Shown: piece after piece, positions 8,308 through 17,568 of the stretch
Numbering within the stretch: position 1 is the first letter of the stretch
Layout of the letters: every line of letters begins with the position of its first letter
Source: an uncultured Bacilli bacterium
Lineage (GTDB): Bacteria; Bacillota_I; Bacilli_A; RF39; UBA660
Direction of reading: 5' to 3'
NCBI GenBank assembly: GCA_934176955.1
Contig: CAKPOS010000011.1
Coordinates: forward strand, 1 to 53,087
Length of the DNA stretch: 53,087 bases
The notes under the pieces: generated by a model
What the model was told of the DNA's origin: nothing
The model's input: the letters and a program-made list of their open reading frames with translations, nothing else
The model's database searches: none
Translations under genes and position numbers: made by a program

Positions 8308-10035
8308 TTATTTTTGAACAGTTATCCCTTTATATTTCTTCTTTTTTAATCCCTTGACTAATTTAACAACATCATAAGATACAACTGTTAAACATGGAAT
8401 TAAAATAACAATAATCCAACCACCATCTGATGCTAAAAATTCTTGTAGATAACCCAACTTAGGAATCTTTAAAATAACTTTACCAAAAATATTATTTTGA
8501 GGAACCAAAGCACTATCCGCAACATTATTATTATCACCTTGTGTCTGAAATGAATAAGACTTTGTCTTTGTATCATACTCTTTTTTTATAATTCTATGGG
8601 TAATAATGGTATTCAAAAATCTAGAATCTGCTGAAGCAAAAGTAATCACATCTCCAACTTCTAAACTAGAAGGATCTACTTTTTTAGTCACCACAACATC
8701 ATAAACTTGTATCTCCGGTAACATACTTCCTGTTAAAACTACATAAGCATTAAAGGTAGGTGAACTATAATCTCCTTTAGCAGCCCTTATTTTAATATCT
8801 AAAACATAAACAAGTAATGCTACACCAACTAACAACAACCAAATAAATATAGCATAAGAAATAACTCCTAAAATAAATTTTAATAAAGGTTCCTTTTTCT
8901 TTTCAATTTTAACATCGTAATGCTTAACTGAAGACAAATCAATTTTTTTAGCAACCTTATTTTTATTTTCATTTTCTACTAAATTAATTTTTTCTAAAGC
9001 AGAATAAGGATTTTCTGAATTAGTATTATCCATAAAAAATGGACTAACAACTTCTGGCTTTTTTTCTTCTTGATTCTCAGATTCTTTAGGCAAATTTTTT
9101 TCTAAAAAATCACTTTTTTCTTCTTCAGTATTCTTAATATTTAAAGAAGAATTTGACATTTCACTATCTTCATTTTGTTGAAAAAAAACATTTCCAAGAT
9201 CTACATTAGAATTTAACGAATTATCTTGAGAAGAAAAATCAATTACAGGAGCATTTTCTTCTTCAGAATGACTATCCTCTCCAAAAAATGGATTACTACT
9301 ATTTTCTTTATTAACTAAAGAATCCTTTTCTTCAGTAGTATTCTTTCTTCCAACCGAACTATCTACATCAGTATTTTTTATATTTTCTAACTCATCATTA
9401 ACACGAATTTCTTCATTCTCACTTTTAGAAGCACTTTCAGTAAAAAATGGATTACTTTCTTGATTACTTTCAAAAAGATTTATTCCTTCAATTGATTTCC
9501 CTTCTTCTAAAGTATTGTTCTCGCTACTATCCTTATTACTCTCAAAAGTTGGTTTTTCTTCAAAAAATGGATTATTAGAAGAATTAGTTATATTATCCTC
9601 TTCAACAGGATTTTTACCATCATTAAGTAAGGAATTTTGTTGTTCCAAAGAAGAACCAATATGATTATCTTCAACTTTTTTAAAGTCTTCATTTGAATAA
9701 TCTGCTTCCTCTATTTCATGATTGTCACTATCCTTCAAATTAAAAATATCGCCAAATCGAAAAGAATCAACAGAATTATTATTTTCTTCTTCCTTATCAA
9801 TATTTTTATCCTTTACTCCATCATATGTATTATTTTTCTCTCCTAATTGCAATTCTTTATGATTTGTATTAGCACCATCAGAAAAGATATCACTAGAAGA
9901 AACATTAGATTTTTCCCCTGAATCTACACCACTTAACAAACTATCAAAAGTAATCTTCTTTTCTTGACTAGACTCATCTTCTGATGAAATACTAGAAAAT
10001 AAATCAGAAAAACTTTTATTATTTTTATCACCCAT
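8308..10035 (-). CDS. sipW: SipW-type signal peptidase I with long acidic N-terminal extension
   Basis: The C-terminal third is an ER/archaeal-type signal peptidase I: TM at about 386-410, TGSMLPEI with catalytic Ser437, VGDVITF, ITHRI with His480 (the Ser-His dyad of SipW rather than Ser-Lys), QGDNN at 500-503, and a second TM at about 540-558. The first 380 residues are acidic, Ser/Asn/Glu-rich and probably disordered. They carry NPFF at 155, 195 and 248, SPFF at 331 and VFF at 283. SipW enzymes process TasA-like biofilm proteins, and three or four such substrates are adjacent. Usual SipW proteins are about 190 aa, so the extension is unusual. GGAGG precedes the ATG. Confidence 0.9.
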   Translation of the reverse strand: MGDKNNKSFSDLFSSISSEDESSQEKKITFDSLLSGVDSGEKSNVSSSDIFSDGANTNHKELQLGEKNNTYDGVKDKNIDKEEENNNSVDSFRFGDIFNLKDSDNHEIEEADYSNEDFKKVEDNHIGSSLEQQNSLLNDGKNPVEEDNITNSSNNPFFEEKPTFESNKDSSENNTLEEGKSIEGINLFESNQESNPFFTESASKSENEEIRVNDELENIKNTDVDSSVGRKNTTEEKDSLVNKENSSNPFFGEDSHSEEENAPVIDFSSQDNSLNSNVDLGNVFFQQNEDSEMSNSSLNIKNTEEEKSDFLEKNLPKESENQEEKKPEVVSPFFMDNTNSENPYSALEKINLVENENKNKVAKKIDLSSVKHYDVKIEKKKEPLLKFILGVISYAIFIWLLLVGVALLVYVLDIKIRAAKGDYSSPTFNAYVVLTGSMLPEIQVYDVVVTKKVDPSSLEVGDVITFASADSRFLNTIITHRIIKKEYDTKTKSYSFQTQGDNNNVADSALVPQNNIFGKVILKIPKLGYLQEFLASDGGWIIVILIPCLTVVSYDVVKLVKGLKKKKYKGITVQK

Positions 10036-10047
10036 TTTTACTCCTCC

Positions 10048-10605
10048 TTAATTTAATTTCTGGGAAGCATCAACCTGAATAGTACCAGATAAATTTTTTT
10101 TCATCTCAGAATTTTGATTTACTCCAGATTCTCTAATCCATATAATCAAGGTAAATTCTTCCGAAGTATTATTTTTCAACTCAATATTATTTGCCACAAT
10201 AGATGTTGTATTTCCTTCGATATATCCATTAGATAGCTCATCACCACTAGACCCATAAATAGAATACATCAAAGTTCCATTAGAAAATTCATTAGAATTA
10301 ATATCAATCTTAATTTGTAATAAACTATCCAAACTACCAGTATTTCTAACCCTAAAAGTATTTTTATATATATTTTTCTCATCAGTAATTTTAGGATTGC
10401 TAATTGGATAAAGATAGTTACAATTGATAATATCTCCAGATAAATATTCAACAGATAAGGTACCAGTATAAACCGCACTTGTTCCTTCTTTTTGACTAAA
10501 AATAAAAGAATACAAAGCAAAAGCTGCACCAACGATTACGGTAATAAAAGTCAAAATCAATATAATAATATAAAAAAAATCTTTTCTATTTGCATGACCC
10601 TCCAA
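10048..10605 (-). CDS. SipW-dependent exported protein, 185 aa
   Basis: The N-terminus RKDFFYIIILILTFITVIVG AAFALYSFIF is a long SipW-style signal segment, followed by a secreted beta-rich domain ending in a strand typical of TasA/camelysin-like proteins (EFTLIIWIRESGVN). It begins with TTG at 10603-10605 after GAGGCGGTG; no better start is visible. It is 12 bp upstream of sipW, so it is probably co-translated and a direct substrate, perhaps a minor fibre subunit or anchor like TapA. That role is inferred from position and size only. Confidence 0.75.
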   Translation of the reverse strand: MEGHANRKDFFYIIILILTFITVIVGAAFALYSFIFSQKEGTSAVYTGTLSVEYLSGDIINCNYLYPISNPKITDEKNIYKNTFRVRNTGSLDSLLQIKIDINSNEFSNGTLMYSIYGSSGDELSNGYIEGNTTSIVANNIELKNNTSEEFTLIIWIRESGVNQNSEMKKNLSGTIQVDASQKLN

Positions 10606-10642
10606 ACTATCACCGCCTCTATTATAATAGTATCAAAAAATG

Positions 10643-10668
10643 AAAAAAAAAGCAATCAAAAATTGCTT
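10643..10668 (-). terminator. Terminator of second TasA-like gene
   Basis: AAGCAAT-CAAAA-ATTGCTT forms a 7-bp stem followed on the minus strand by a run of T residues, just after the stop codon of the 10679 gene. Confidence 0.8.
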
Positions 10669-10678
10669 CTTTAATTGA

Positions 10679-11662
10679 TTACTCACTACCAGTAATTTTA
10701 CCATCTTCATACTCTCCAGTATCAATTCCGCCACTAACTTCGATAGATACTGTACCTTCAAAAGTTTTTCCTTGTTCATCTTGAACCTCGCCTGTTTCTT
10801 CTAACCAAATAACTAACTGAAAAGTATGCTTTACCTTATTTTTTATTTTTAAAGTAGCACAACGAGAAGTATCATCTACTGCTTTATCAGCAGAATCAGC
10901 ACTAAAACCAGCTAAACAAGCTACCGGATTTAAAGTTCCCGTAATTTCATCATTATCCCCTTTAATATCCTCAGGTTGCTCAAATTTATTAAAACCAACT
11001 CCAGTAAAATCTACATTATCTGGATTAGTATCCATAGTCGTAAACTTACTAGCAAGATGATATCCTCCTCCATTCTCAGTATCAACAATTCCTATACCAA
11101 ATTTATCCTTCAAAGTTTTAGTACTATCATTTGGATCAGCCTTCAAATCAACCTCATACAAAACATAACTCAAATTAGTAAAATTATTATTATTCACTTT
11201 AATCGAAGCTAATATTTCTGTATCCTCTCCCTCAGCACCATCACTTAATACCGAGAATTGATACACATAGCAAACTTCTTTCCCCTTAGCATCAACACAT
11301 CTACGATTAACATCATTTTTATATGTATCATAATCAGTAATCATATCACCATCAACCGATTCATTATATTCAGTAGCCGCCTTTTGATACTTCTTTAACG
11401 CAACTTGTTGAGTAGCAGGAATTAAATTACTCGCTTTTATCTCAGTACCGCCATCATAAGAAATACTAACATAAGCAGATTTAACAGTTACATCATTTTC
11501 TTTACTTCTAGCAGTAGCAGAAAAATATGCAAAAGTTGCACCCAATATAGCAATTAACAAAGTAGCTAAACCAATAACCAAATTAAAAGTATTAGACTTA
11601 TTATTAAAATTCTCTCCATTGTTAGGATTAATAGCATTTTCATTTATATTATCATTTCCCAT
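10679..11662 (-). CDS. TasA/camelysin-like SipW substrate, second copy
   Basis: About 327 aa from MGNDNINENA, selected by GAGGAGG upstream; the longer frame to 11704 would overlap the promoter. A hydrophobic signal (FNLVIGLATLLIAILGATFAYFSATA) ends in the GATFAYF box that SipW substrates share. The mature part is a beta-sandwich with two Cys in a CVDAKGKEVC loop and a late Phe-rich strand (FQLVIWLEETGEVQDEQG). It should form or cap an extracellular fibre. It has its own promoter and terminator, unlike the downstream sipW operon. Confidence 0.8.
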   Translation of the reverse strand: MGNDNINENAINPNNGENFNNKSNTFNLVIGLATLLIAILGATFAYFSATARSKENDVTVKSAYVSISYDGGTEIKASNLIPATQQVALKKYQKAATEYNESVDGDMITDYDTYKNDVNRRCVDAKGKEVCYVYQFSVLSDGAEGEDTEILASIKVNNNNFTNLSYVLYEVDLKADPNDSTKTLKDKFGIGIVDTENGGGYHLASKFTTMDTNPDNVDFTGVGFNKFEQPEDIKGDNDEITGTLNPVACLAGFSADSADKAVDDTSRCATLKIKNKVKHTFQLVIWLEETGEVQDEQGKTFEGTVSIEVSGGIDTGEYEDGKITGSE

Positions 11663-11694
11663 ACAGCTATCCTCCTCTACTATCTTACTACTTA

Positions 11695-11723
11695 ATGATA
11701 GCAAATATTAATTTAAAAGTCAA
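11695..11723 (-). promoter_or_regulatory. Promoter of second TasA-like gene
   Basis: The minus strand has TTGACT, a 17-bp spacer ending in TTTGC, and TATCAT, 33 bp before the ATG. The layout matches the promoter of the first TasA-like gene. Confidence 0.7.
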
Positions 11724-11866
11724 TTCAATTAAAAGAATACTTAAAATTTTTTTATCACTTAAAATAAACTAAAAATACTGAACAATTTTTTTACTTATCA
11801 TCAGATTTTTTATCTTACCTAGCAAAAGATTCAATACGATAACACCACTTTTTATCATTATCCATT

Positions 11867-11896
11867 AAAAAACATACCTCAAAATCAGAGATATGT
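11867..11896 (-). terminator. Terminator of first TasA-like gene
   Basis: ACATATCTC and GAGGTATGT on the minus strand form a 9-bp stem (one G-T or A-C position) with a 7-nt loop, followed by T residues, 24 bp after the stop codon at 11920. The rest of the gap up to 11694 holds no gene that I can see. Confidence 0.75.
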
Positions 11897-11919
11897 TTTA
11901 TTTAAAAATCATAAAATTA

Positions 11920-13005
11920 CTATGGTTGTTTTGATTGTAAATTTCCTTTAGTTTCTTCATTTACTAATCCGATAGATCCACTAACACCAGTAGAGCCATC
12001 ACCAGAACTAATAATTACTCGACCAGTAAATTCTTTTGAAGCATCAGTTTTTGTTTGATCAGTTTTAGCATTTTTGATATATAAAACAAGAGCGAATGTC
12101 TTAGTTTCTCCACCAGTAATTTCAATATCATCAGAAACTTTAGTTGTTCTAAGTTTAGTGGTAGCAGCATCATCATCCCCTTGATTAGTTTCAGCTCCTT
12201 CTGAATCAACAGTTGGTACTAATAATCGATCAATAGAAGGTTTTTTCACACTAGTACCAAGTCCACTATCTTGAGACTCAATATATTTTAATAACGTCTT
12301 CGTAACACCTTTACGATTGATGAATAAAGGAGAATAAACATTACTACTTCCAGTTGATTGACCAGCTAAATCAAGAAGATTGCTATCTCCATCTATTACG
12401 TCAATTAACCCTTCTTGAACATCACTACTACTAGTTCTAAACTTTGGATCTGTCAATCCATTATTATTTTCTTTAGAATCATAATCTGTTTGATTGTCAC
12501 TATTTAAAGAAACTTCATATGCCATTGCATTCAAACTAGCAAATTGATTAGTTTCACTAACAACATTTAAAGAAACAGTCTGAGGAGAATTTGCATCATT
12601 TTTTACTTGGAAAACATAAACACTACAAATTGAATTTCCAAAATCATCTTTACATAATCCATTCTTTAAACTTGTATATTGTTTTTCTTCTGCAGCTTCA
12701 TCATCTGCTTTTATCGTAGTATCATTTTGATTTTCAAAAGAATACTCCGTAACTTCCGTATCTGCTGGAATTAAATCATTTTTCATCCATCCACTTTCAT
12801 AACTAATATATTTTAATTTCAAAGTAGTAGATCCAGTCTTTACAGAAGAATTAGCACTATTTGTAGTAGCAGTAAAATATGCGAATGTTGCTCCAACTGC
12901 CATAATAATGAAAGTTGCAACAGCAATTACTGCATAAAACAAACCTCTTCCTTTATTTTCACTAATAACCTGGCCTTTTCCACCCTGTATATTTTTATTA
13001 TCCAC
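11920..13005 (-). CDS. TasA/camelysin-like SipW substrate, first copy
   Basis: 361 aa starting at GTG (13003-13005) after AGGAGGAG. The signal segment FYAVIAVATFIIMAVGATFAYFTATT carries the same GATFAYF cleavage-region box as the 10679 protein. The exported part is Ser/Thr/Asp-rich with strands SVYVFQVKNDANSPQTVSLN and TFALVLYIKNAKTDQTK, as in TasA-like fibre proteins. A conserved CKDDFGNSIC loop gives a possible disulfide. It is the gene farthest upstream in the cluster and is separately transcribed, as expected for an abundant structural subunit. Confidence 0.8.
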   Translation of the reverse strand: MDNKNIQGGKGQVISENKGRGLFYAVIAVATFIIMAVGATFAYFTATTNSANSSVKTGSTTLKLKYISYESGWMKNDLIPADTEVTEYSFENQNDTTIKADDEAAEEKQYTSLKNGLCKDDFGNSICSVYVFQVKNDANSPQTVSLNVVSETNQFASLNAMAYEVSLNSDNQTDYDSKENNNGLTDPKFRTSSSDVQEGLIDVIDGDSNLLDLAGQSTGSSNVYSPLFINRKGVTKTLLKYIESQDSGLGTSVKKPSIDRLLVPTVDSEGAETNQGDDDAATTKLRTTKVSDDIEITGGETKTFALVLYIKNAKTDQTKTDASKEFTGRVIISSGDGSTGVSGSIGLVNEETKGNLQSKQP

Positions 13006-13033
13006 TTCTATCTCCTCCTTATATTATGTATTA

Positions 13034-13062
13034 AGTATAGCAAATAAGAAATTAAAAATCAA
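13034..13062 (-). promoter_or_regulatory. Promoter of first TasA-like gene
   Basis: TTGATT, a 17-bp spacer ending in TTTGC, and TATACT lie 29 bp upstream of the GTG start. They are close in layout and sequence to the promoter at 11695-11723. Confidence 0.75.
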
Positions 13063-13598
13063 TACTTTTTTAAGAGATTTTTTTATCTCAAAGTTTTGCT
13101 TAACTTTATAATTGAAGAAAAATTAAATTCAAATATTCAAACTATAACTATATATAAATTATAATTTTTATTAAGTATTTAATTTGTAGTATAAATCATA
13201 TTAAAATTATCAGTCATCACATTCAACACAACCTATCTAAAAGTCATAAATATAAAAATTATTTTCATTAAAATAATATAGATACACATAAAACAAACCA
13301 TATTAAATAATTAATTAATAGAAAAAAATCCCCTTACCTAACCCCTTACCTAAAATAAATTTTTTTCATAATAAAATTTTTTCAAATTTAGTTCTTCTAA
13401 TTTAATAAAATATTATTCTTCATCAAAAAAATGTTCTGCGCAATTCAGTAGGTTTAAAAAATTACATCTAAATTTTAGGTATGATTTTATCCTATTTTAT
13501 TCCTTAAAATTTAAAAAAACTAAATTATTCTTTAAAAATTCAAATTAATATTAAGTAAATTTATAACGAATACTTTAATCCACCAAATTTCGAAGAAC
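13063..13598. other. Long AT-rich intergenic region
   Basis: About 540 bp separate the kinase gene from the first TasA-like promoter. No coding frame is visible. The only clear structure is the tandem repeat at 13330-13353. It could hold regulator sites for the TasA-like genes. Confidence 0.5.
13330..13353. repeat. Perfect 12-bp tandem repeat, possible response-regulator site
   Basis: CCCCTTACCTAA occurs twice back to back in otherwise A/T-rich DNA. Direct repeats about one helical turn apart are typical targets of OmpR-family regulators, and an OmpR-type regulator is encoded 1.6 kb away. The binding role is inferred. Confidence 0.4.
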
Positions 13599-13626
13599 AA
13601 AAAAAACCACACCAAATTTGATGTGG
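13599..13626 (-). terminator. Terminator of the two-component operon
   Basis: CCACATCAAATTTGGTGTGG on the minus strand is an 8-bp stem with one wobble pair, followed by eight T residues, 20 bp after the kinase stop codon. Confidence 0.85.
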
Positions 13627-13645
13627 TATCTGTAACTTCTATATT

Positions 13646-14923
13646 TTATTCATAAATTGTAAATTTTACACCGTTCTTTACATTTTCGATGGTAATATCA
13701 TAATCCAGTAAGTGTAGAGTCTTACGGACTATTGATAACCCCAATCCAAAGACTCCTTTCAAGCCTTTTTCATATGGAGTGAATATGTTATTCAATACAT
13801 TTTCATCAATATTCTCACCATCATTAAATAATATAATTTTTTTATTTTTTACCGTAATCTTAACCTCTTTTTTAGCATATCTCATAAAGTTATTCAAAAT
13901 ATTATCAATAATGGCTTCCCACATATCGGCACTTCCACGAAATATTGTGCTCTTTTTGTCAATATCTAGAACAAACTTAACATCAGGCCGAGACATTTTA
14001 AATTTATCAACTGCTGCATGAATTGTCAAGGATACATCATACTGTTCCTTTAAATTATCTCTTCGCTCTGACAAATAATTTAATTTATTTAAATATAATA
14101 AGGAGTGAACTTTAATTTCTAATTTTTTTAATTGTTCTTTCATGACTTTCATCGTTTCAGCTTCCGTCTGAATACCATCATCATATGCTTCCAAATAAGA
14201 CATCATTACCGTAATAGGAGTTTTAAAATCATGGGAAATATTTTGATACATCTGATTTTTATATTCTTCCTGTTCACTCAAATACGTATGCATATCACTA
14301 ACCGCCCGATCAAGCGTATATAATTCATCACTATATCTCGTATCAGGCTTATGATCATAATTCTCATTCGTAATATTATCAATCTTATCCTTTATCTTCT
14401 TAATCCTAACCACCAAATGATTCGACCAAGCCAAAATAAAGAATGAAACAAGAACAAAAGAAATTCCAATAACCCGAAAAATAATCATCAAAATAGACTT
14501 CTTCATCCGACTAATATAACTATCATTCGTAATTGCTATCTTAATCTTACCATTACTAATAGAAGTAACATAGTAATAAGTATTTCTTTTATAAATAAAT
14601 TTACCATTCTCCTTCGTTAAATCAAACCGAGAAAGTAATTTATCCATATCTTTAATATCAATAATATCCTCTAAATTATCTGATATACTAACCGTATTTG
14701 AAGAAACAATATATAAATAAGCAACTTCCGTATTTACCGTATTCTCATTAATATCGTCTTCGCTCTGTAAAAAACTAAGAGGTTGCCTTAAATAATTATA
14801 AACATTTGTTTCATAAATAGGAATCAATTTATTTGGTAGAATAATTCCAAGTGACACAACCATTATCCCCAAAATAATCATCCAAACAACGAAAAGTTGT
14901 TCCCGTAAATTACTCTTTGTCAT
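13646..14923 (-). CDS. Sensor histidine kinase, HisKA/HATPase
   Basis: 425 aa. TM1 is at about residues 13-30 and TM2 at about 142-165, with an extracytoplasmic sensor domain of about 110 residues between them. A HAMP-like linker follows, then the H-box NISHDFKTPITVMMSYLEAY (phospho-accepting His), the N-box NILNNFMRYAKKEV, and the G2 box GVFGLGLSIVRKTLHLL. It overlaps the response regulator by 4 bp (ATGA), so they are one operon and a cognate pair. The ligand is unknown. Confidence 0.93.
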   Translation of the reverse strand: MTKSNLREQLFVVWMIILGIMVVSLGIILPNKLIPIYETNVYNYLRQPLSFLQSEDDINENTVNTEVAYLYIVSSNTVSISDNLEDIIDIKDMDKLLSRFDLTKENGKFIYKRNTYYYVTSISNGKIKIAITNDSYISRMKKSILMIIFRVIGISFVLVSFFILAWSNHLVVRIKKIKDKIDNITNENYDHKPDTRYSDELYTLDRAVSDMHTYLSEQEEYKNQMYQNISHDFKTPITVMMSYLEAYDDGIQTEAETMKVMKEQLKKLEIKVHSLLYLNKLNYLSERRDNLKEQYDVSLTIHAAVDKFKMSRPDVKFVLDIDKKSTIFRGSADMWEAIIDNILNNFMRYAKKEVKITVKNKKIILFNDGENIDENVLNNIFTPYEKGLKGVFGLGLSIVRKTLHLLDYDITIENVKNGVKFTIYE

Positions 14924-15576
14924 GTCAACCTATACCCATACCCATAAATTGTATTAATATTAATATCAGGCATTTTCTTTCTAAGTCTTCTTACCAAATC
15001 ATCTACCACACGATCATTACCAAAATAATCACTTCCCCAAATAATATTCAAAATATCATCTCTCGAAAAAGATTTATTTTTATTAGTAACAAACATATAC
15101 AACAAATCAAACTCTAATGTGGTCAAAGTAAGTTCAACTTCTCCTTGACTAACACTTCTCTTATCCAAATCAATTGTATAATTTCCATAGACAATTTTTT
15201 TACTTTCCTTAGAATAGACCCTTTTTATCATATTATTAACCCTAAGTACCAATTCCTTAGGAGAATATGGCTTTGTAATATAATCATCACTACCTAGTTC
15301 TAGCCCAATAATTTTATCCAAATCCTTATCCCTAGCCGAAGTAAATATTACTGGCACTTCCTCATTCGTTTCTCGAATTTTTTTCAAAATATCGTAGCCA
15401 CTAATATCCCCACCTAGCATAATATCTAGTATCCATAAATGAGCATCCACATTCGTATTTTCTATTGCATCTTCCCCATTTAAATAACTAATCACATCAT
15501 AACCAGCTTTTTCTAAATAAGCCTTAATTAAAGAATTCAAATCTTTCTCATCTTCCACTAAAACTATCGTCTTCAT
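14920..15576 (-). CDS. OmpR/PhoB-family response regulator
   Basis: 218 aa from MKTIVLVEDEKDL. The receiver domain has the acidic pocket (E8, D9), phospho-acceptor Asp51 in LWILDIMLGG, Thr in PVIFTSA and Lys in YITKPYSP. The C-terminal winged helix has the recognition region VVDDLVRRLRKKM and ends YGYGYRL. It pairs with the kinase that overlaps its 3' end. Its targets are unknown; it is encoded upstream of the TasA-like region. Confidence 0.94.
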   Translation of the reverse strand: MKTIVLVEDEKDLNSLIKAYLEKAGYDVISYLNGEDAIENTNVDAHLWILDIMLGGDISGYDILKKIRETNEEVPVIFTSARDKDLDKIIGLELGSDDYITKPYSPKELVLRVNNMIKRVYSKESKKIVYGNYTIDLDKRSVSQGEVELTLTTLEFDLLYMFVTNKNKSFSRDDILNIIWGSDYFGNDRVVDDLVRRLRKKMPDININTIYGYGYRLT

Positions 15577-15784
15577 CACATCACCACATCCAAATTCTAA
15601 TTTATCTCATTATTGTTTTTTCTTCGTTTATTTTCATCTATCACCTCACTAACTGATTTCATTCTAAACAAAGATAATAGAATAAATATCAAAACATTAT
15701 GGTAAATTATGGTAAATATTTTTTGAAAATAAAATACTGATAAAAAATTTATCTATCGAACAAAAAGAAAAACAAAGATAAATC

Positions 15785-16525
15785 TTACTTCTTAAAATTA
15801 CGAATTTTTTCCAAAATCTTAATATATTGAGACAAAAATTTCCATTCATCATCCATCTTTAAAGAAAAAATTGTCTTATCAAAAATTCCCTTTTTTTCAT
15901 TATTAAAACCAATTAAATAGCAAATAACAATCTCATATTTTTTTCGAATATCATGAATAAATTTTTCAGCCTCATCAGCATAAGTAATCGTATAATTATG
16001 ATTTAAAATTTCTTTCCCATCCATAATATCTTTATCAATCTCGTTAATATCAATCTCATTCCACTTCTCCATAATCAATCTCTGATTATCAGAATTAATA
16101 TCAACAAAACTATTAATTGGCTTATTCTCAATCTTTTGAACTAAATCCTCTAACTTCTCTTCCTCTTTCAAAGATTTCTCTTCTAAAATAGAAGAATCTA
16201 CTTCTTTATTTAATTCTTCCTCAACAACAACATCTACAGAAGTATTTTTCTCTTCCTGATTAGAAAGATTTTCTTTCTCTAAATCAACAGCATCTTTTTC
16301 ATTCATTTTATCCAAAGTCTTTAAAACTTCTCTCTTCTTTTTTTCTTTTTTAGGATAAACCTCCTGTTTCAAATCTAATATCTTTTGCTTATTCTCTTCA
16401 CTTAACTTCTCTATTTCCTCAGAACTAAAAGCATATTCGGCAACTGAAGGATACCCTTTAGAATTCTTAGTGAATTTATTTTTCACTTTATCAACAAATT
16501 TATGAATTAAATTATTATCCTCCAT
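15785..16525 (-). CDS. Unknown acidic/basic soluble protein, 246 aa
   Basis: The start MEDNNLIHKFVDKVKNKFTK is selected by GGTGTGGTGG upstream; the longer frame to 16675 would run into the divergent gene's promoter. Residues 60-150 are extremely Glu/Lys-rich and probably disordered or coiled. The C-terminal 90 residues (MEKWNEIDINEIDKDIMDGK ... ILEKIRNFKK) look helical and may be the folded part. No family is recognised. It is divergent from the ComEC-like gene. Confidence 0.6.
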   Translation of the reverse strand: MEDNNLIHKFVDKVKNKFTKNSKGYPSVAEYAFSSEEIEKLSEENKQKILDLKQEVYPKKEKKKREVLKTLDKMNEKDAVDLEKENLSNQEEKNTSVDVVVEEELNKEVDSSILEEKSLKEEEKLEDLVQKIENKPINSFVDINSDNQRLIMEKWNEIDINEIDKDIMDGKEILNHNYTITYADEAEKFIHDIRKKYEIVICYLIGFNNEKKGIFDKTIFSLKMDDEWKFLSQYIKILEKIRNFKK

Positions 16526-16651
16526 AAAACCACCACACCTATATCTTAACACAATAACTTCAATAATACAAATAATTTCTTTATCGAAAAACCATTCCCC
16601 TAAAAGGAAAAAACTGTTATAATATAAACAAAAGTAAAAGGAGAAAATCAA

Positions 16652-17566
16652 ATGACCAAAAAGAAGAAAAAACAAAAATTACCCAAAGGAATAAGTATTT
16701 TACTAATCATTGTTGCTATCTTTTATAGCTTATATGAAAAGGATATTGACAAAACCTTTGGACTACCAGTAACAGAAACTTTTAAAGAAACAGAAAATAC
16801 AAATACACTAGATATTACTTACTTAGACGTAGGACAAGCAGACGCTATCCTAATCCAAAATGAAGGACATAACATGCTAATCGATGCTGGCAACAACGAA
16901 GATGGTCCACTACTTGTTCAGTATTTTAAAGAACAAAACATGACCAAATTCGACTACTTAATTGCAACGCATCCACACGAAGACCACATTGGAGGAATGG
17001 ACGATATCATCAAAAATTTTGACATTGAAAAAATTTACATGCCCAATGTTACCACAACCACCAAAACATTTCTAGATGTTCTAAATGCTATGGAAGAAAA
17101 AAACATGACCTTTGATGTTCCTAATATTGGCCAAAATTTTGCACTAGGACACACTCTTTTCCAAGTCATGTATACAGGAAGTGATAAAAAAAATCTAAAC
17201 AATTCATCTATCATCTTAAAAGCAAACTTTAAAAATACTTCCTACCTCTTTACAGGAGACGCTACCAGTGAAGTAGAAAAGAAAATACTAAGTAAAGACA
17301 TCAAAGCAACCGTTCTAAAAGTAGGACATCACGGCTCTAAATATAGCACAACAACAGAATTTTTAAATAAAGTAAATCCAAAATATGCCATCATCTCCGT
17401 CGGAAAAAATAATTCTTATAACCATCCGAACCAAATAACCATAGATAAACTTACCAAGAAAAATATTGAAATTCATAGAACAGACCAAGAAGGAAGTATC
17501 TTCTTAAAAAGTGATGGAAAAACAATCAATATTACCAGCAAACAAACCAATACCAATGGAGGATAA
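16652..17566 (+). CDS. Secreted ComEC-like metallo-beta-lactamase hydrolase
   Basis: 304 aa with an N-terminal membrane anchor (about residues 13-29). The catalytic domain has the metallo-beta-lactamase motif THPHEDHIGG, LDVGQADAILIQ, an FTGDAT segment and KVGHHGSKYSTT. This is the family of the C-terminal domain of ComEC/Rec2, which degrades the non-transported DNA strand during uptake, and of stand-alone extracellular MBL nucleases or phosphodiesterases. There is no ComEC channel here, so a role in DNA turnover outside the membrane is inferred. AAAGGAG precedes the ATG. Confidence 0.9.
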   Translation: MTKKKKKQKLPKGISILLIIVAIFYSLYEKDIDKTFGLPVTETFKETENTNTLDITYLDVGQADAILIQNEGHNMLIDAGNNEDGPLLVQYFKEQNMTKFDYLIATHPHEDHIGGMDDIIKNFDIEKIYMPNVTTTTKTFLDVLNAMEEKNMTFDVPNIGQNFALGHTLFQVMYTGSDKKNLNNSSIILKANFKNTSYLFTGDATSEVEKKILSKDIKATVLKVGHHGSKYSTTTEFLNKVNPKYAIISVGKNNSYNHPNQITIDKLTKKNIEIHRTDQEGSIFLKSDGKTINITSKQTNTNGG

Positions 17567-17568
17567 AA

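Noticed and set aside
13779..15117. Plus-strand ORFs over the two-component genes
   Set aside because: Antisense shadows of well-supported kinase and regulator frames.
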